Position numbers and translations under genes: made by a program | NCBI GenBank assembly: GCA_964506245.1 | Contig: CAZDKK010000011.1 | Location: 1 to 64,000 of the forward strand | Origin: CAZDKK01 sp964506245 | Lineage (GTDB): Bacteria; Eisenbacteria; RBG-16-71-46; CAIMUX01; WJJG01 | Direction of reading: 5' to 3' | DNA length: 64,000 bases | Notes under the pieces: generated by a model | The model's input: only the letters and a program-made list of their open reading frames with translations | Database searches by the model: none | What the model was told of the DNA's origin: nothing | Part shown: positions 44,876 to 53,370 of the stretch, piece after piece | Position numbering within the stretch: position 1 is the stretch's first letter | Layout: each line of letters opens with the position of its first letter

Positions 44876-45616
44876 GGGACGCCCCCTCGCTCCCTGTGCT
44901 TGTCACCAACGTATCAGTCTGTCGCGAATCGGCTGTCTGTCACGCATGCCATCCTGCCCGATCAGCGCCTGGGGGACAATCCCAGAGTCAGTTGAAGTGT
45001 GGCAGGCGCTCCCATGTACTTTCCCACGTTTCGTTCAGCACCCCCGTGCGATTCCGCACACGCGATTATTCGGTGCCCGCTTCCGTATAGTGTGCAGGCG
45101 AAGCGGCTGGGATGACTACGTCCCGGTACCAGACGCGACCTGCACTCAGGCATTGAGTTGCACGCAGTGCACCTCCCCCGGCCGCAGCGGCACACCTCCT
45201 GCAGGCGACAAGTGAGGCGCGCGCCGGGAGGTGCACGCGCGCAGGCCTCAGTGACGCTCCCTGCCAGACACGGGTGATTCGGGGCCTGCGTTCGTGATCA
45301 TGACGGGCGTTCAACACAAGGAGGTCCGCGATGAGGTGCACTCGACCCCCTCCGATCATGTCTGGCATAGGCCGGGGAGAGCTACGGAGAGGTCATGCCT
45401 GCAAGCGTTATGTCCAACGAAGGTGGAAGCAGCTTCGTACTCGCGCCGAGGTTCGGAGAACTGGGATTGGGAAGACAGTTCGCCAGTGTGCATGAGTCAT
45501 GATTGCGCAAGTGCAGATACACTCGGGTCTCGAGCCATGCCCGTGAGTTCGTGGCAGGAGGCCCGGATCGATATCGACCATTCATTCTCGTGCGCATGTA
45601 ATCAGGAGGAGGTTCC
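44876..45616. other. Long intergenic region
   Basis: About 740 bases between divergent genes. One long inverted repeat (45167-45236) is the only structure seen. Frames on either strand have poor content and no ribosome sites. Confidence 0.4.
45167..45236. repeat. Imperfect inverted repeat
   Basis: GTGCACCTCCC plus GGC (45167-45182) faces GCCGGGAGGTGCAC (45223-45236). The arms pair over 14 bases with two extra Cs on one side, and the loop is about 40 bases. Could be a structured RNA, a terminator-like element or the end of a mobile element. Confidence 0.55.
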
Positions 45617-45988
45617 ATGAAACTGCTCATGTCCGCACTCGTGGTGTTCGCCCTGGCCGCCGGAGTCAGTGTCGCGTCCGCGGTCCAGATCGTGACGGCG
45701 TACGATGGCCTCGAGGTCGGCGACTTCATCAACGCCAGCGGGCGCGCTCAGCAACCCCAGATGTGGCCAAGCTGCGACTCGGTTTTGCCCTACGTCACCA
45801 TGATGGCCGACATGGCCACCGGCTGCAACCACTCGCACGCGCTCCCCGCATTCATGTTCGGCGGGCCTTCGAACGTGTTCCCGTGCGATGGGGAGTGCAC
45901 GTTCGAGGTGGTTTACGTCGAGGCGATCCAATGGGGCGGCCAGACCTACTACTGCGTCAGTCTTGACCCCTGCGACTACAACGAGTGA
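45617..45988 (+). CDS. Small secreted cysteine-containing protein
   Basis: A 123-residue exported protein with a clear signal peptide (LLMSALVVFALAAGVSVASA). The mature part is about 100 residues with five cysteines, Met/Trp-rich, ending CVSLDPCDYNE. No family recognised. The ATG follows AGGAGGAGG. A perfect hairpin follows. Confidence 0.7.
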   Translation: MKLLMSALVVFALAAGVSVASAVQIVTAYDGLEVGDFINASGRAQQPQMWPSCDSVLPYVTMMADMATGCNHSHALPAFMFGGPSNVFPCDGECTFEVVYVEAIQWGGQTYYCVSLDPCDYNE

Positions 45989-46010
45989 CTCGATCGCCCA
46001 CGGCAGGACA

Positions 46011-46039
46011 TCCCTCCGCGGCGCGACGCCGCGGAGGGA
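46011..46039 (+). terminator. Perfect 13-bp hairpin after the small secreted gene
   Basis: Arms TCCCTCCGCGGCG and CGCCGCGGAGGGA with a CGA triloop, starting 22 bases after the stop. No T-run follows. Confidence 0.55.
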
Positions 46040-46410
46040 CTCCTCGTTGCGAACTGCTACACGGGCGTCGAGCGATCATCGTCGCGACATCAGCCCCTGG
46101 GACGGGCGACTCTCCCCCATCACCGACGTGCGAGCACGGGGAAGCACCGCAGCGCCGTGATCGCCCGGCTGCTGCAGGACCTGCTGGCCCAACTGATGAC
46201 TGATGAGGGTCTTGTCCACTGGGGGTCGCCCGAGCGTTGACGCGTCATCGCCGCGGCTTCTGCGAGGTCGGCGTGCGCCGGCGGGTCCGGCGGCTTTGAC
46301 TTCCCCCCGGGGCGGGCGTACGCTCTTGGTCAGAGATCAAGTTCCGCCGCGTCCTTCCGCGCCCGTGACTCGCCGAGCACGACCCGACGGGTCCTGGGAA
46401 GGAGGTCGAG
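46040..46410. other. Intergenic region, nothing recognised
   Basis: About 370 bases before the next secreted protein. It should carry that gene's promoter, but no convincing boxes are seen. Confidence 0.35.
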
Positions 46411-47625
46411 ATGTTGCGGGCCGCGATGACTGTCGCCCTGGTCTCCGGTGTCACGATTGGGCTTCTCGTGTGGCCATCGCCCGTCGGTGCGAATCCCATC
46501 CCGGATGCCGCGGTCTACTTCAACGTGCGACCCGCGGGTCCGCCAGAGCTGAGCTGCGTGACGGACATCACCAGCTGCCAGGAGATGCACGCCTCCACGC
46601 CGGCGCAAGGCCCGGTCGAGTTCCAGATCTTCATCCATCTCATGTCTGCCATCCAGGATTCCATCCCGATTCTGTACTTCCGCACGCATCTGACGTGGCC
46701 GAGCGCCTGGACCTTGGATGACTATTGCATCATTGCGGACGGTGGCCAGTGCGATGAACTGGGCCCGCAGGAAGCCGACCTCTGGCTCGAATGGAACTGC
46801 CCGTATCCGAGCGCGATGTTCCTGGCCGCGACGCTCGTCTTCGACGTGCAGGGATTCGGCCGGTTGGACACGGGCGGCGATTGCGAGCTCTATGTCACCT
46901 GCGCCTACCCCTACGAGATCCTAGTTCCCACGGCCCACTTCGGCGAGGCCGGCACGGGGTGCGAGTTCACCGATCACCCCTGCGCGACCAACGGCTACCA
47001 CTGCGTGCCGATCCTCACCGGCCTGCAGGTTCAGCTGACTGCCCCGGAGGGCGGGACCGCGCACGCGGAGCTCGAGTTCCCGATCACCGGATACCCGTAC
47101 CCGATCTGCGAATTCACCGTGAACTCCGAGGCGCCCTGGGCCACCGGGTACGTGATGTCGGAGGAGTATCCCCGCGGGACCCTCTACGTGGATGCCGATG
47201 CGAGCGGCCTCGATCCGGGAGTCCACGAGTCCCAGATGCAGCTCGTCTACGATCAGGTGGGAGGCTGGGGAACGCTCGCCCGCTGCCTGCCGGTGACCCT
47301 GACGGTCGAACCCGCGTCATCCGTCGAAGGCCCGCATCCCGCTGCCGCGCCGCCGGGCCTGCACCTGACAGGAGCCAGCCTGTCGTCGGGCCCGTTCGTG
47401 TTCGCGTACGAGTGCCCCAGGGCGGGGCCTGTTCGCTGCGCCGTCTTCGACGCGTCGGGACGCGAGGTCGCTTCGCTGCTGGAGAGCGAGCAGACCGCCG
47501 GCCCGCACACGATCATCTGGCGCGCGACGGACGCCGAGGACCGTCGCGTCCGGCCCGGCGTCTACATGGTGAGACTGGCTCTCGCCGGGCAGGTGCAGAG
47601 CAGTCGCGTCGTCGTCGTGCGATAG
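46411..47625 (+). CDS. Secreted protein with FlgD-like C-terminal domain
   Basis: A 404-residue exported protein. Signal peptide about residues 1-27. A cysteine-containing beta domain (about 28-300) is followed by a Pro/Ala linker and a FlgD-like sorting domain (CAVFDASGREVASLL, RPGVYMVRLALAGQ, ending SRVVVVR). No enzymatic motif seen. Stand-alone gene, convergent with the WGxIK protein at 47647; about 20 bases separate their ends. The ATG follows AAGGAGG. Confidence 0.78.
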   Translation: MLRAAMTVALVSGVTIGLLVWPSPVGANPIPDAAVYFNVRPAGPPELSCVTDITSCQEMHASTPAQGPVEFQIFIHLMSAIQDSIPILYFRTHLTWPSAWTLDDYCIIADGGQCDELGPQEADLWLEWNCPYPSAMFLAATLVFDVQGFGRLDTGGDCELYVTCAYPYEILVPTAHFGEAGTGCEFTDHPCATNGYHCVPILTGLQVQLTAPEGGTAHAELEFPITGYPYPICEFTVNSEAPWATGYVMSEEYPRGTLYVDADASGLDPGVHESQMQLVYDQVGGWGTLARCLPVTLTVEPASSVEGPHPAAAPPGLHLTGASLSSGPFVFAYECPRAGPVRCAVFDASGREVASLLESEQTAGPHTIIWRATDAEDRRVRPGVYMVRLALAGQVQSSRVVVVR

Positions 47626-47646
47626 TATGGAACGACGATCGACCGG

Positions 47647-48498
47647 CTAGAACATGGCCTTGATCTGGCCCCACGTCACCGGTTGAGCCGGCGAAGGGGG
47701 ACCTGCCTGGACGTCGTAGAACACGACCCCATCCGGGCTTTCCTGAACAAGCGCCGCGAGCACATGCCCGAACCGATCGCTCATCGTCATCTCGCAGCCG
47801 CCGAAGGTCGGGTGCGCGGGGTCGACGTAGACATTCAGCACGAAACCGGTCATGTCGAACTGGTAGATCTCGCCCGTGGACGACGCGGTCGTCATCCACA
47901 AACAGCTCACGCTGCCATCGTAGGCCAGACCGTAGGTGCCCGAGTAGGGTCCGCCCAGGTCCGTCACTATCGCCGATGAACCCCAGACACCATTCCAGTC
48001 CAGCCTGTACAAATGTGTGCCGAATCCGCCCGTGTAGAAGTAGGTGCCGTCGTCGGCCATGGCGCGATTCGGGTTGATCGGCCCCCCCCTGAAGTTGCCT
48101 TCATAGATGAAGACCCCGGGGCCTGCGTAGCTGTGGGCGCCCACGAGGTCGCTGAAGCTGCCGAACATCATGTGATCGTGCCAGGAGAGGTCGCGGTGCC
48201 CCCAGCCGGTGGCCCCACCGCCCTGGGCGCCCACGTCGATCAGGTTGCCGTACTCGTCGAAGATGTAGAACTTGCAGGGCGGCCCGGCCTGGTCGCCGGC
48301 GGCGACCCAGATCATCTCCCAGTCGGATCCGAGACCGACCGAGTAGTTGTCGGGCAGCGGGAAATAGGCAACCTGGATAGGCGAGTCCACATGCCCGCCC
48401 GGCCAGGGCGTGCAGTCGGTCGACATTTCCGTGTCGACCGCGGCATAGGCGCCGCTCGCGAACACCACGAGCATCAACATGTTGAGGAGCTTCTTCAT
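47647..48498 (-). CDS. Secreted propeller-like protein with WGxIK tail
   Basis: A 283-residue exported protein (signal peptide MKKLLNMLMLVVFASGAYA). The mature protein has repeated strands around DxxG and FxGG motifs (FIFDEYGNLID-like, GTYGLAYDGS), compatible with a small beta-propeller. The last residues, VTWGQIKAMF, match the tails of the proteins at 5825 and 6819 although the bodies are unrelated. The ATG follows GGGAGG; the longer upstream frame is leader. Confidence 0.78.
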   Translation of the reverse strand: MKKLLNMLMLVVFASGAYAAVDTEMSTDCTPWPGGHVDSPIQVAYFPLPDNYSVGLGSDWEMIWVAAGDQAGPPCKFYIFDEYGNLIDVGAQGGGATGWGHRDLSWHDHMMFGSFSDLVGAHSYAGPGVFIYEGNFRGGPINPNRAMADDGTYFYTGGFGTHLYRLDWNGVWGSSAIVTDLGGPYSGTYGLAYDGSVSCLWMTTASSTGEIYQFDMTGFVLNVYVDPAHPTFGGCEMTMSDRFGHVLAALVQESPDGVVFYDVQAGPPSPAQPVTWGQIKAMF

Positions 48499-48815
48499 GG
48501 CTTCATCCTCCCGGAACAAGAGCTCCCGGCTCGCTCCCCGCACGCGTCGACCTCTTGGGACAGCAGAACCGCGAGCCGGAATCGTGCCTTCGCGCGAGAA
48601 CTCACTCACGAACAGGAATCGTGCCACCACTCCTTCCCGCGGCGATCCTGGGGGAGCCGGACCGCCGCCCACACAAGGAGGATAACTGGAGGGGTGGCAC
48701 AGTCACAAGCGCTCGTACGGAAACCGCCGGTGCGACACGCCCGGGCTGAGGTTGTCGGCGACGTCCGTGGCGGCGACGGCACGCGCGGGGATCCCTCGAG
48801 TCCCCCGCGGTTCAT
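48499..48815. other. Intergenic region, nothing recognised
   Basis: About 315 bases between the propeller-like gene start and the lipoprotein gene stop. No clear promoter, RNA or gene. Confidence 0.35.
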
Positions 48816-49337
48816 TCAGGCACCACCGTTCGAAGTGTCACCGGCCCCGTAGGAGAAGTGCATCTGTACGATCACCCAGTTGCCCTCGCGCTTCTCCAGT
48901 ACCCCGGTCCAGCGTACGTTGATCCACGAAGCCGGGCGGCCCTGCCATTCGTTCTCGTCGTCGAGATAGCAGTGGTACCAGGCCACATCGCCGGAGCGTG
49001 AGAGGTTGATCTCGAGCTCGCGGATCTCGTAGGGGATGGCCTTGAAGGCGGGATTGAGGAAGAAGTCCTCGGTCGTGCGCTTGACGTTCTCGAAGCCCCG
49101 GTTGCAGCTGCCCGCCTCAGGGTTGAACCAGAAGAGGTTCTCGTCGTGCGCGTAGCAGCGATACATGAGTTCGGTGTCCTTGGTCTTGGCCCACCCTATG
49201 CCGTTATGGATCACACGCTCGATGCTGGCCTTCTCGGCGTTCACATCCACCTCCCGTGTTTCCGCAGTCCGCCTGCAGGCGAGGCCGAGGACCAGGGCGA
49301 GCCCCAGCAACCCGGCCGCAAGAACGTAACGCTTCAT
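48816..49337 (-). CDS. SnoaL/NTF2-like lipoprotein
   Basis: A 173-residue lipoprotein: the signal ends in the lipobox LGLAC at about residue 36. The mature part is a cone-shaped NTF2/SnoaL-type domain (IERVIHNGIGWAKTKD, FENVKRTTEDFF, GDVAWYHCYL, WVIVQMHFSYG), as in the DUF3225/SnoaL_3 group. Such domains bind small ligands or have isomerase-like activity; no catalytic residue can be assigned. The ATG follows AGGAGGG. Confidence 0.82.
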   Translation of the reverse strand: MKRYVLAAGLLGLALVLGLACRRTAETREVDVNAEKASIERVIHNGIGWAKTKDTELMYRCYAHDENLFWFNPEAGSCNRGFENVKRTTEDFFLNPAFKAIPYEIRELEINLSRSGDVAWYHCYLDDENEWQGRPASWINVRWTGVLEKREGNWVIVQMHFSYGAGDTSNGGA

Positions 49338-49578
49338 GGACACCCTCCTAGCTAGTAGTGCGTCCTGCATCCCGGCCCGCGAGCGCGAGAGCCCCGAGCG
49401 TGAAAAAGCAGCATGACCGAGGGGGGTAACGGATGACGTCCGGACGTCAGGGGCAGACGCCTGTGCGCTGAATGTAGGACGGGGATTGCAGCACATTTCC
49501 CACCGCCGCATTCCGAAAACAGCATCGGCATGTTCTTGCCAGACTCGCCCGGCAAGCGCGACAACCGGATCGGCCCGC

Positions 49579-49900
49579 TTGAAATCCCGCGCCGGCCTCC
49601 ACTTCGAGAACCTCGCGCTCCGCCTTCTGCTGGGCGTCCACCACTGAATCTGTCGCCGGCCCAGCATTCGCACTCGCGACCGCATCTTCTGGTCTTGGCT
49701 CTCCCGGACATGGTCCGGCTAGCGCGACTCACTCGTGATCGTCCAGCCGGGGACAGTCATCGCCTGGCGGCGCAGCAGGTGCCGCGAGTACCGGGAAAAG
49801 ATGAGCATGTCGAGGAAGCCCAGGCGACTGATCGTGGCGAGAGAGCGGCTCGGTCTCGATCGGCCAGAGGCCGCGCATCTGGCGCAAGTCGGGCGCGTGC
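49579..49900 (+). pseudogene. Decayed IS transposase (integrase-core family), N-terminal part
   Basis: One frame reads KSRAGLHFENLALRLLLGV, then TGA (49645), RTRDRIFWSWLSRTWSG, TAG (49720), RDSLVIVQPGTVIAWRR. This closely follows the conserved N-terminal region of a widespread DDE integrase-type transposase (LENLALRxQL, RxFW, VIVxPxTVxxW). Two nonsense codons and later frame loss, and no catalytic core or terminal repeats, show it is a relic. Confidence 0.75.
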
Positions 49901-49984
49901 CACCCGGAGATGCTTGTCCCCGTCCGCTCCAGCCCATGTCGTACAGCGTCGTCGCGGGACCGGATTCTTCAGTGCCCACGGACT

Positions 49985-50434
49985 CTATTCGGACGCCTCT
50001 TCCAGTCGGGCAACGTCAGCAAGATCTTGGGGGCGCGCAGTGATCCTCTTGTTCTTGATGAGTTCTTGCCGTCCAATCGTTGGGATCTTGAGGCCCTCGA
50101 TCTCGACTTCGACTCGCCTCGGCCAGGCCTCGTCGAACGCAACTCCATCGATCGCAGTGAGAATGTCAATGCGGCAGGGAGCAACACCAATCTGGAACAC
50201 CATACCGGTGGTATGAAGGTCTGCCAGTCTCAGGTCGTGCAGGGGCGCGCCAAAGCGAGCGAGGGCGCGCCAAGCTCGATCGGCGTTCTCGGGCGAAGGG
50301 CGGATCCAGAGATCCAGATCGCCAGTCGCCCTGGGCAGTCCGTGGACAGCCAGGGCATAGGCGCCAACCAGGAGATACTCAACCTGCTCGTCTGAAAACG
50401 CGGACAACATGTCTCGATAGTCTGGATTCAGCAA
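49985..50434 (-). CDS. Nucleotidyltransferase-fold protein (DUF6036-like), toxin-antitoxin-type
   Basis: A 149-residue cytosolic protein with a nucleotidyltransferase fold: LLVGAYALAVHGLPRATGDLD contains the G-x-A-x-A-x-H-G and D-x-D elements (GDLDLWI). It matches small stand-alone nucleotidyltransferases commonly coupled to a tiny upstream protein, as it is here with a 56-base overlap. A toxin-antitoxin role is suggested for such pairs but not proven. Start at ATG 50434; ATG 50410 is possible. Confidence 0.78.
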   Translation of the reverse strand: MLNPDYRDMLSAFSDEQVEYLLVGAYALAVHGLPRATGDLDLWIRPSPENADRAWRALARFGAPLHDLRLADLHTTGMVFQIGVAPCRIDILTAIDGVAFDEAWPRRVEVEIEGLKIPTIGRQELIKNKRITARPQDLADVARLEEASE

Positions 50435-50579
50435 GGGGCTCTCCTTTGAATGCCCATGCGTCCAGCGTGAGCTGCCACATGAGCGCGAGGCGGTGGGCAG
50501 GGCTCAGTGACCGCAGCTCGGTATCGGGGTGGGCATCGGCCAGCCGCCGCACCCGAATGGATAGGTTTCGACGATTCAT
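50379..50579 (-). CDS. Small partner protein of the nucleotidyltransferase
   Basis: A 66-residue basic protein (LRSLSPAHRLALMWQLTLDAW, broken here before AFKGEP and LSRHVVRVFRR). It overlaps the next gene by 56 bases. Proteins with the LSPAxRLxLxWxLTLDAW pattern recur upstream of this nucleotidyltransferase type in my recollection, supporting a two-gene module. No ribosome site of note. Confidence 0.65.
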   Translation of the reverse strand: MNRRNLSIRVRRLADAHPDTELRSLSPAHRLALMWQLTLDAWAFKGEPLAESRLSRHVVRVFRRAG

Positions 50580-50872
50580 GGAGACAGGATAACACACCCG
50601 TACGCCCCATGAAGCGGGAACCCGGTGGGGCAACAGCCGGCAAGTGTTTACCTTGCGGACTGCCCCGGGGCGAGCCCCACCGCGTTCATGCGTGGGCAAT
50701 GGGCAAGAGCACACGTCATTGGTTGACACCGACAGGCGCTCGGCGTCGGCAGGTCGGGGCATCCGCGCTGTCGCAGATCCGTGGCCGAACGCCCACCGTC
50801 GCCGCGGCTCTCACGCCGCCAGCAGACGCGGCCGCTGGCCGAGCGGTCCGCCGCGTGCGGCTCGGCCGGCGG
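50580..50872. other. Intergenic region, nothing recognised
   Basis: About 290 bases between the small partner gene and the end of the C25-like gene. GC-rich with short inverted GCCGGCGG-type motifs; no gene. Confidence 0.35.
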
Positions 50873-53206
50873 CTATCGCAGCACGCAGACGCGGCCGCTG
50901 CGCTGCTCCTGGCCCGCGCGGAGCGAGAGCTGGTAGATGCCGGTGGGCACGAGGCGGCCGCGATCGTCCCGGCCGTCCCACCGCCATGCCTGCGCGCCGG
51001 GACCCAGCCGGCCGTTGGCGATCACGCGCACGCACGCGCCGGTGACATCGAGGATCCGCAGCTCCACTTCATCCTCCCGCGGCAGCTCGCAGAAGATCCG
51101 GGTCGATGCGCCGCACGGGCTGGGCCGGCACGCGATCGCGAGTTGGCGCCCCCGCTCGCTCGGGCCTTCCGGGCCTGACTGCGAGGTGACTTCGACGGAG
51201 TCGATCGCGCCGGGACTCAAGTTGTAGTAGCTTCCACTCGCGCTCTCCTGGAGGAGCAGGCCCCGCACGGCGTAGACATTCCTGCCCTGGTTCGGCGCCG
51301 GGTCGACGTAGAACGTGTCCGCGACCGGCGCCGCGGTAATCCGCACGAAGCGGTCGCGCAGGCAGCCCGAGCGGAAGACGTGGTAGCCCTCGACCGGGTC
51401 GGGCGAGGGCGACCAGGTGAGCAAGCAGCCCCGGGATGCCGGCGGAGAGATGTACAACGCGGTGGGAGGTTGCACTGCATGCTGGCGCAGCGTGGGATCG
51501 CCCATCAGCGCGGTGTGCACTTGCCGCCCGCCGTCGCCGATGGTGTAAAGGGTGCGGTTGTTCTGCGTGATGCGCGCGCAACATCCGATCGGCCAGCCCA
51601 GCGCCATGGGGTGCATCTGCCAGGTCGGGCGCCCGCACCAGACGTTCGCCAATGGATACCCTTGCGCCCCCAGCGGCGCGCGCAGCAGGTTGTTGCTGTT
51701 GTCCCAGTCGCCGAAGTAGCTGCCGTAGAGGATCGTGAAGACCGACAGGAACGTGCGCGTGGCGAAGTCGTTGGTGTTCGCCACGCCGCCACAGCTCGTG
51801 TAGCTGCTGCCGCCGCAGCCGTAGGCCCAGAGGTGACTCTGCGATTGCAGATCGGGGACGAAGTTGCCGGCGTGGACGTTCTCGGGCCCGAACATCGCCG
51901 TGAAATTGCGCCAGCCAAAGGCCGCGAAGGCCGCCCCGTACGCGTCCCCGACGTTGTCATCGATCAGGCCGCGCGCCTCGACGTCGACCTCGCCGCTCCG
52001 CCAGGCGTGATCCTTGTCCAGGTAGCGCCGCAGCAGCACGACCTCGTCCTGGGGGAACGCGGGCAAACGGCTGAGATCGACGCGCCCGACCTGCAGGTCG
52101 ACGTCCGAGGGCAGGAAGGACTGGTCGAACTTGCCGTCGCCCGGCACGTTGCGGTTCTCGGGTCGTGCCGCGCTCACGTTGTAGACGATCGAGTCGCTCC
52201 AGGCCCCATCCAGTTCCCCGTAGTACAGGTCCGCCGGCCAGGCGCCCCAGTGGTCCGGGTGGACGCCGCGGATGTCGCCGGAGTAAGGCACGGCGATGTG
52301 TCCGAGCAGGAACAGGGTGTTGATCGAGGGGTCGTTCGCGCACTCGCCCACGATCAGGTTCTTGACCTCCGGCACGTCTATCCAGTCGCCGACCTCATGG
52401 CGCCGTACGCGCCAGCCGTCGCGAATCATGTCGAGCTCGAGTCGCTCGATCTCCGGCCCGAGGTGCGTCGCGATATCCGCTTCCACCAGTAGGAGCACCG
52501 TGCCGAATTCCTCGCTGGCGGGCGCGCGCAGACCCACCAGGATGTGGCCGAACTTCGGCGGGGCGTAGGGGCCGCCGGCCGCGAGGATCGTCCCGGTCGC
52601 GTCGTTCTCGAGTTCCCAGGTCGTCTCCTGCCCGAACAGGTCGAGGGTGATCGACACGACCAGATCAACCTCCGGCTGTTCGGCGGTCTCGACGATGAAA
52701 CTCGTGGCCTCGACGCTCCCGAAGGCGCCGCCCGCGGCGTACGTGATGCCCCCGCTGGTGACCGCGTACTCCCCCAGTCCGTGTTCGCAGCAGATGCCGT
52801 CTCCCCACGCGTCGCGGATCGTGAAGGTGAGCGGGGTTTCAGTGGGTACCCGGACCGTGTCGGCCACGAACCCCAGGGTCTTGCGCACGCTGTATTCGAA
52901 TGACTTTCCCAGGGATACCTCGTGGTCGCTGTAGCCGGTGGCCGTGCCCGGGAGGACTGCCACCGGCTCACGCCAGGTTGTGTCGGGGAGTTGCTTCTTG
53001 AAGACCCAGTAGGACTGCGCGGCCGGGTCGGCGATCCAAGCCAGGTGCACGGCCGGCGGCGCCTCCTCGATCGAGGCATGGATCTCCACGGCGTAGTCAC
53101 GCGGGCGGGCGAGCGCCGGCACTGCAGCGGCGAGGACGGCGAGGGCGGCGAGGGCGGCCCAGGCGGCCGGCGGGGCAAGCCGGGGGTCGCGGCGAACGTT
53201 CTGCAC
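50873..53206 (-). CDS. Secreted C25-like (gingipain-fold) surface protein with FlgD-like C-terminus
   Basis: A 777-residue exported protein. Signal region about residues 12-33 (AALAALAVLAAAVPALA). A beta domain with DAWGDGICCEHGLGEY follows, a motif common in secreted proteases, then a large domain with caspase/gingipain-like segments (LYYGELDGAW, VGRVDLSRLP, LWAYGCGGSSY, ILYGSYFGDWD, LMGDPTLR), a fibronectin-like domain and a FlgD-like end (LRILDVTGACV, PTGIYQLSL, ending GRVCVLR). The usual HG and CC catalytic motifs of C25 are not cleanly present, so proteolysis is uncertain. GTG start with AGGAGG at six bases. Confidence 0.75.
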   Translation of the reverse strand: MQNVRRDPRLAPPAAWAALAALAVLAAAVPALARPRDYAVEIHASIEEAPPAVHLAWIADPAAQSYWVFKKQLPDTTWREPVAVLPGTATGYSDHEVSLGKSFEYSVRKTLGFVADTVRVPTETPLTFTIRDAWGDGICCEHGLGEYAVTSGGITYAAGGAFGSVEATSFIVETAEQPEVDLVVSITLDLFGQETTWELENDATGTILAAGGPYAPPKFGHILVGLRAPASEEFGTVLLLVEADIATHLGPEIERLELDMIRDGWRVRRHEVGDWIDVPEVKNLIVGECANDPSINTLFLLGHIAVPYSGDIRGVHPDHWGAWPADLYYGELDGAWSDSIVYNVSAARPENRNVPGDGKFDQSFLPSDVDLQVGRVDLSRLPAFPQDEVVLLRRYLDKDHAWRSGEVDVEARGLIDDNVGDAYGAAFAAFGWRNFTAMFGPENVHAGNFVPDLQSQSHLWAYGCGGSSYTSCGGVANTNDFATRTFLSVFTILYGSYFGDWDNSNNLLRAPLGAQGYPLANVWCGRPTWQMHPMALGWPIGCCARITQNNRTLYTIGDGGRQVHTALMGDPTLRQHAVQPPTALYISPPASRGCLLTWSPSPDPVEGYHVFRSGCLRDRFVRITAAPVADTFYVDPAPNQGRNVYAVRGLLLQESASGSYYNLSPGAIDSVEVTSQSGPEGPSERGRQLAIACRPSPCGASTRIFCELPREDEVELRILDVTGACVRVIANGRLGPGAQAWRWDGRDDRGRLVPTGIYQLSLRAGQEQRSGRVCVLR

Positions 53207-53370
53207 GACGGGCCTCCTGCTTGGGGGGGGCGACGGCAGCGGCCAGCAGGTCGAGGAGCAGAGGCGTGGGGGTCCGCGCTCTTCCTCAGTATTGCCACGT
53301 GACCTGCCGGACGCCTGATGAGCGGCTGAGGAACGGATCATGGATGGGTATGGCTGGAGCGGCCTGGCCC

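Noticed and set aside
45294..45620. 108-codon plus-strand frame in the long intergenic region
   Set aside because: No ribosome site, poor composition, and it overlaps the start of the small secreted gene.
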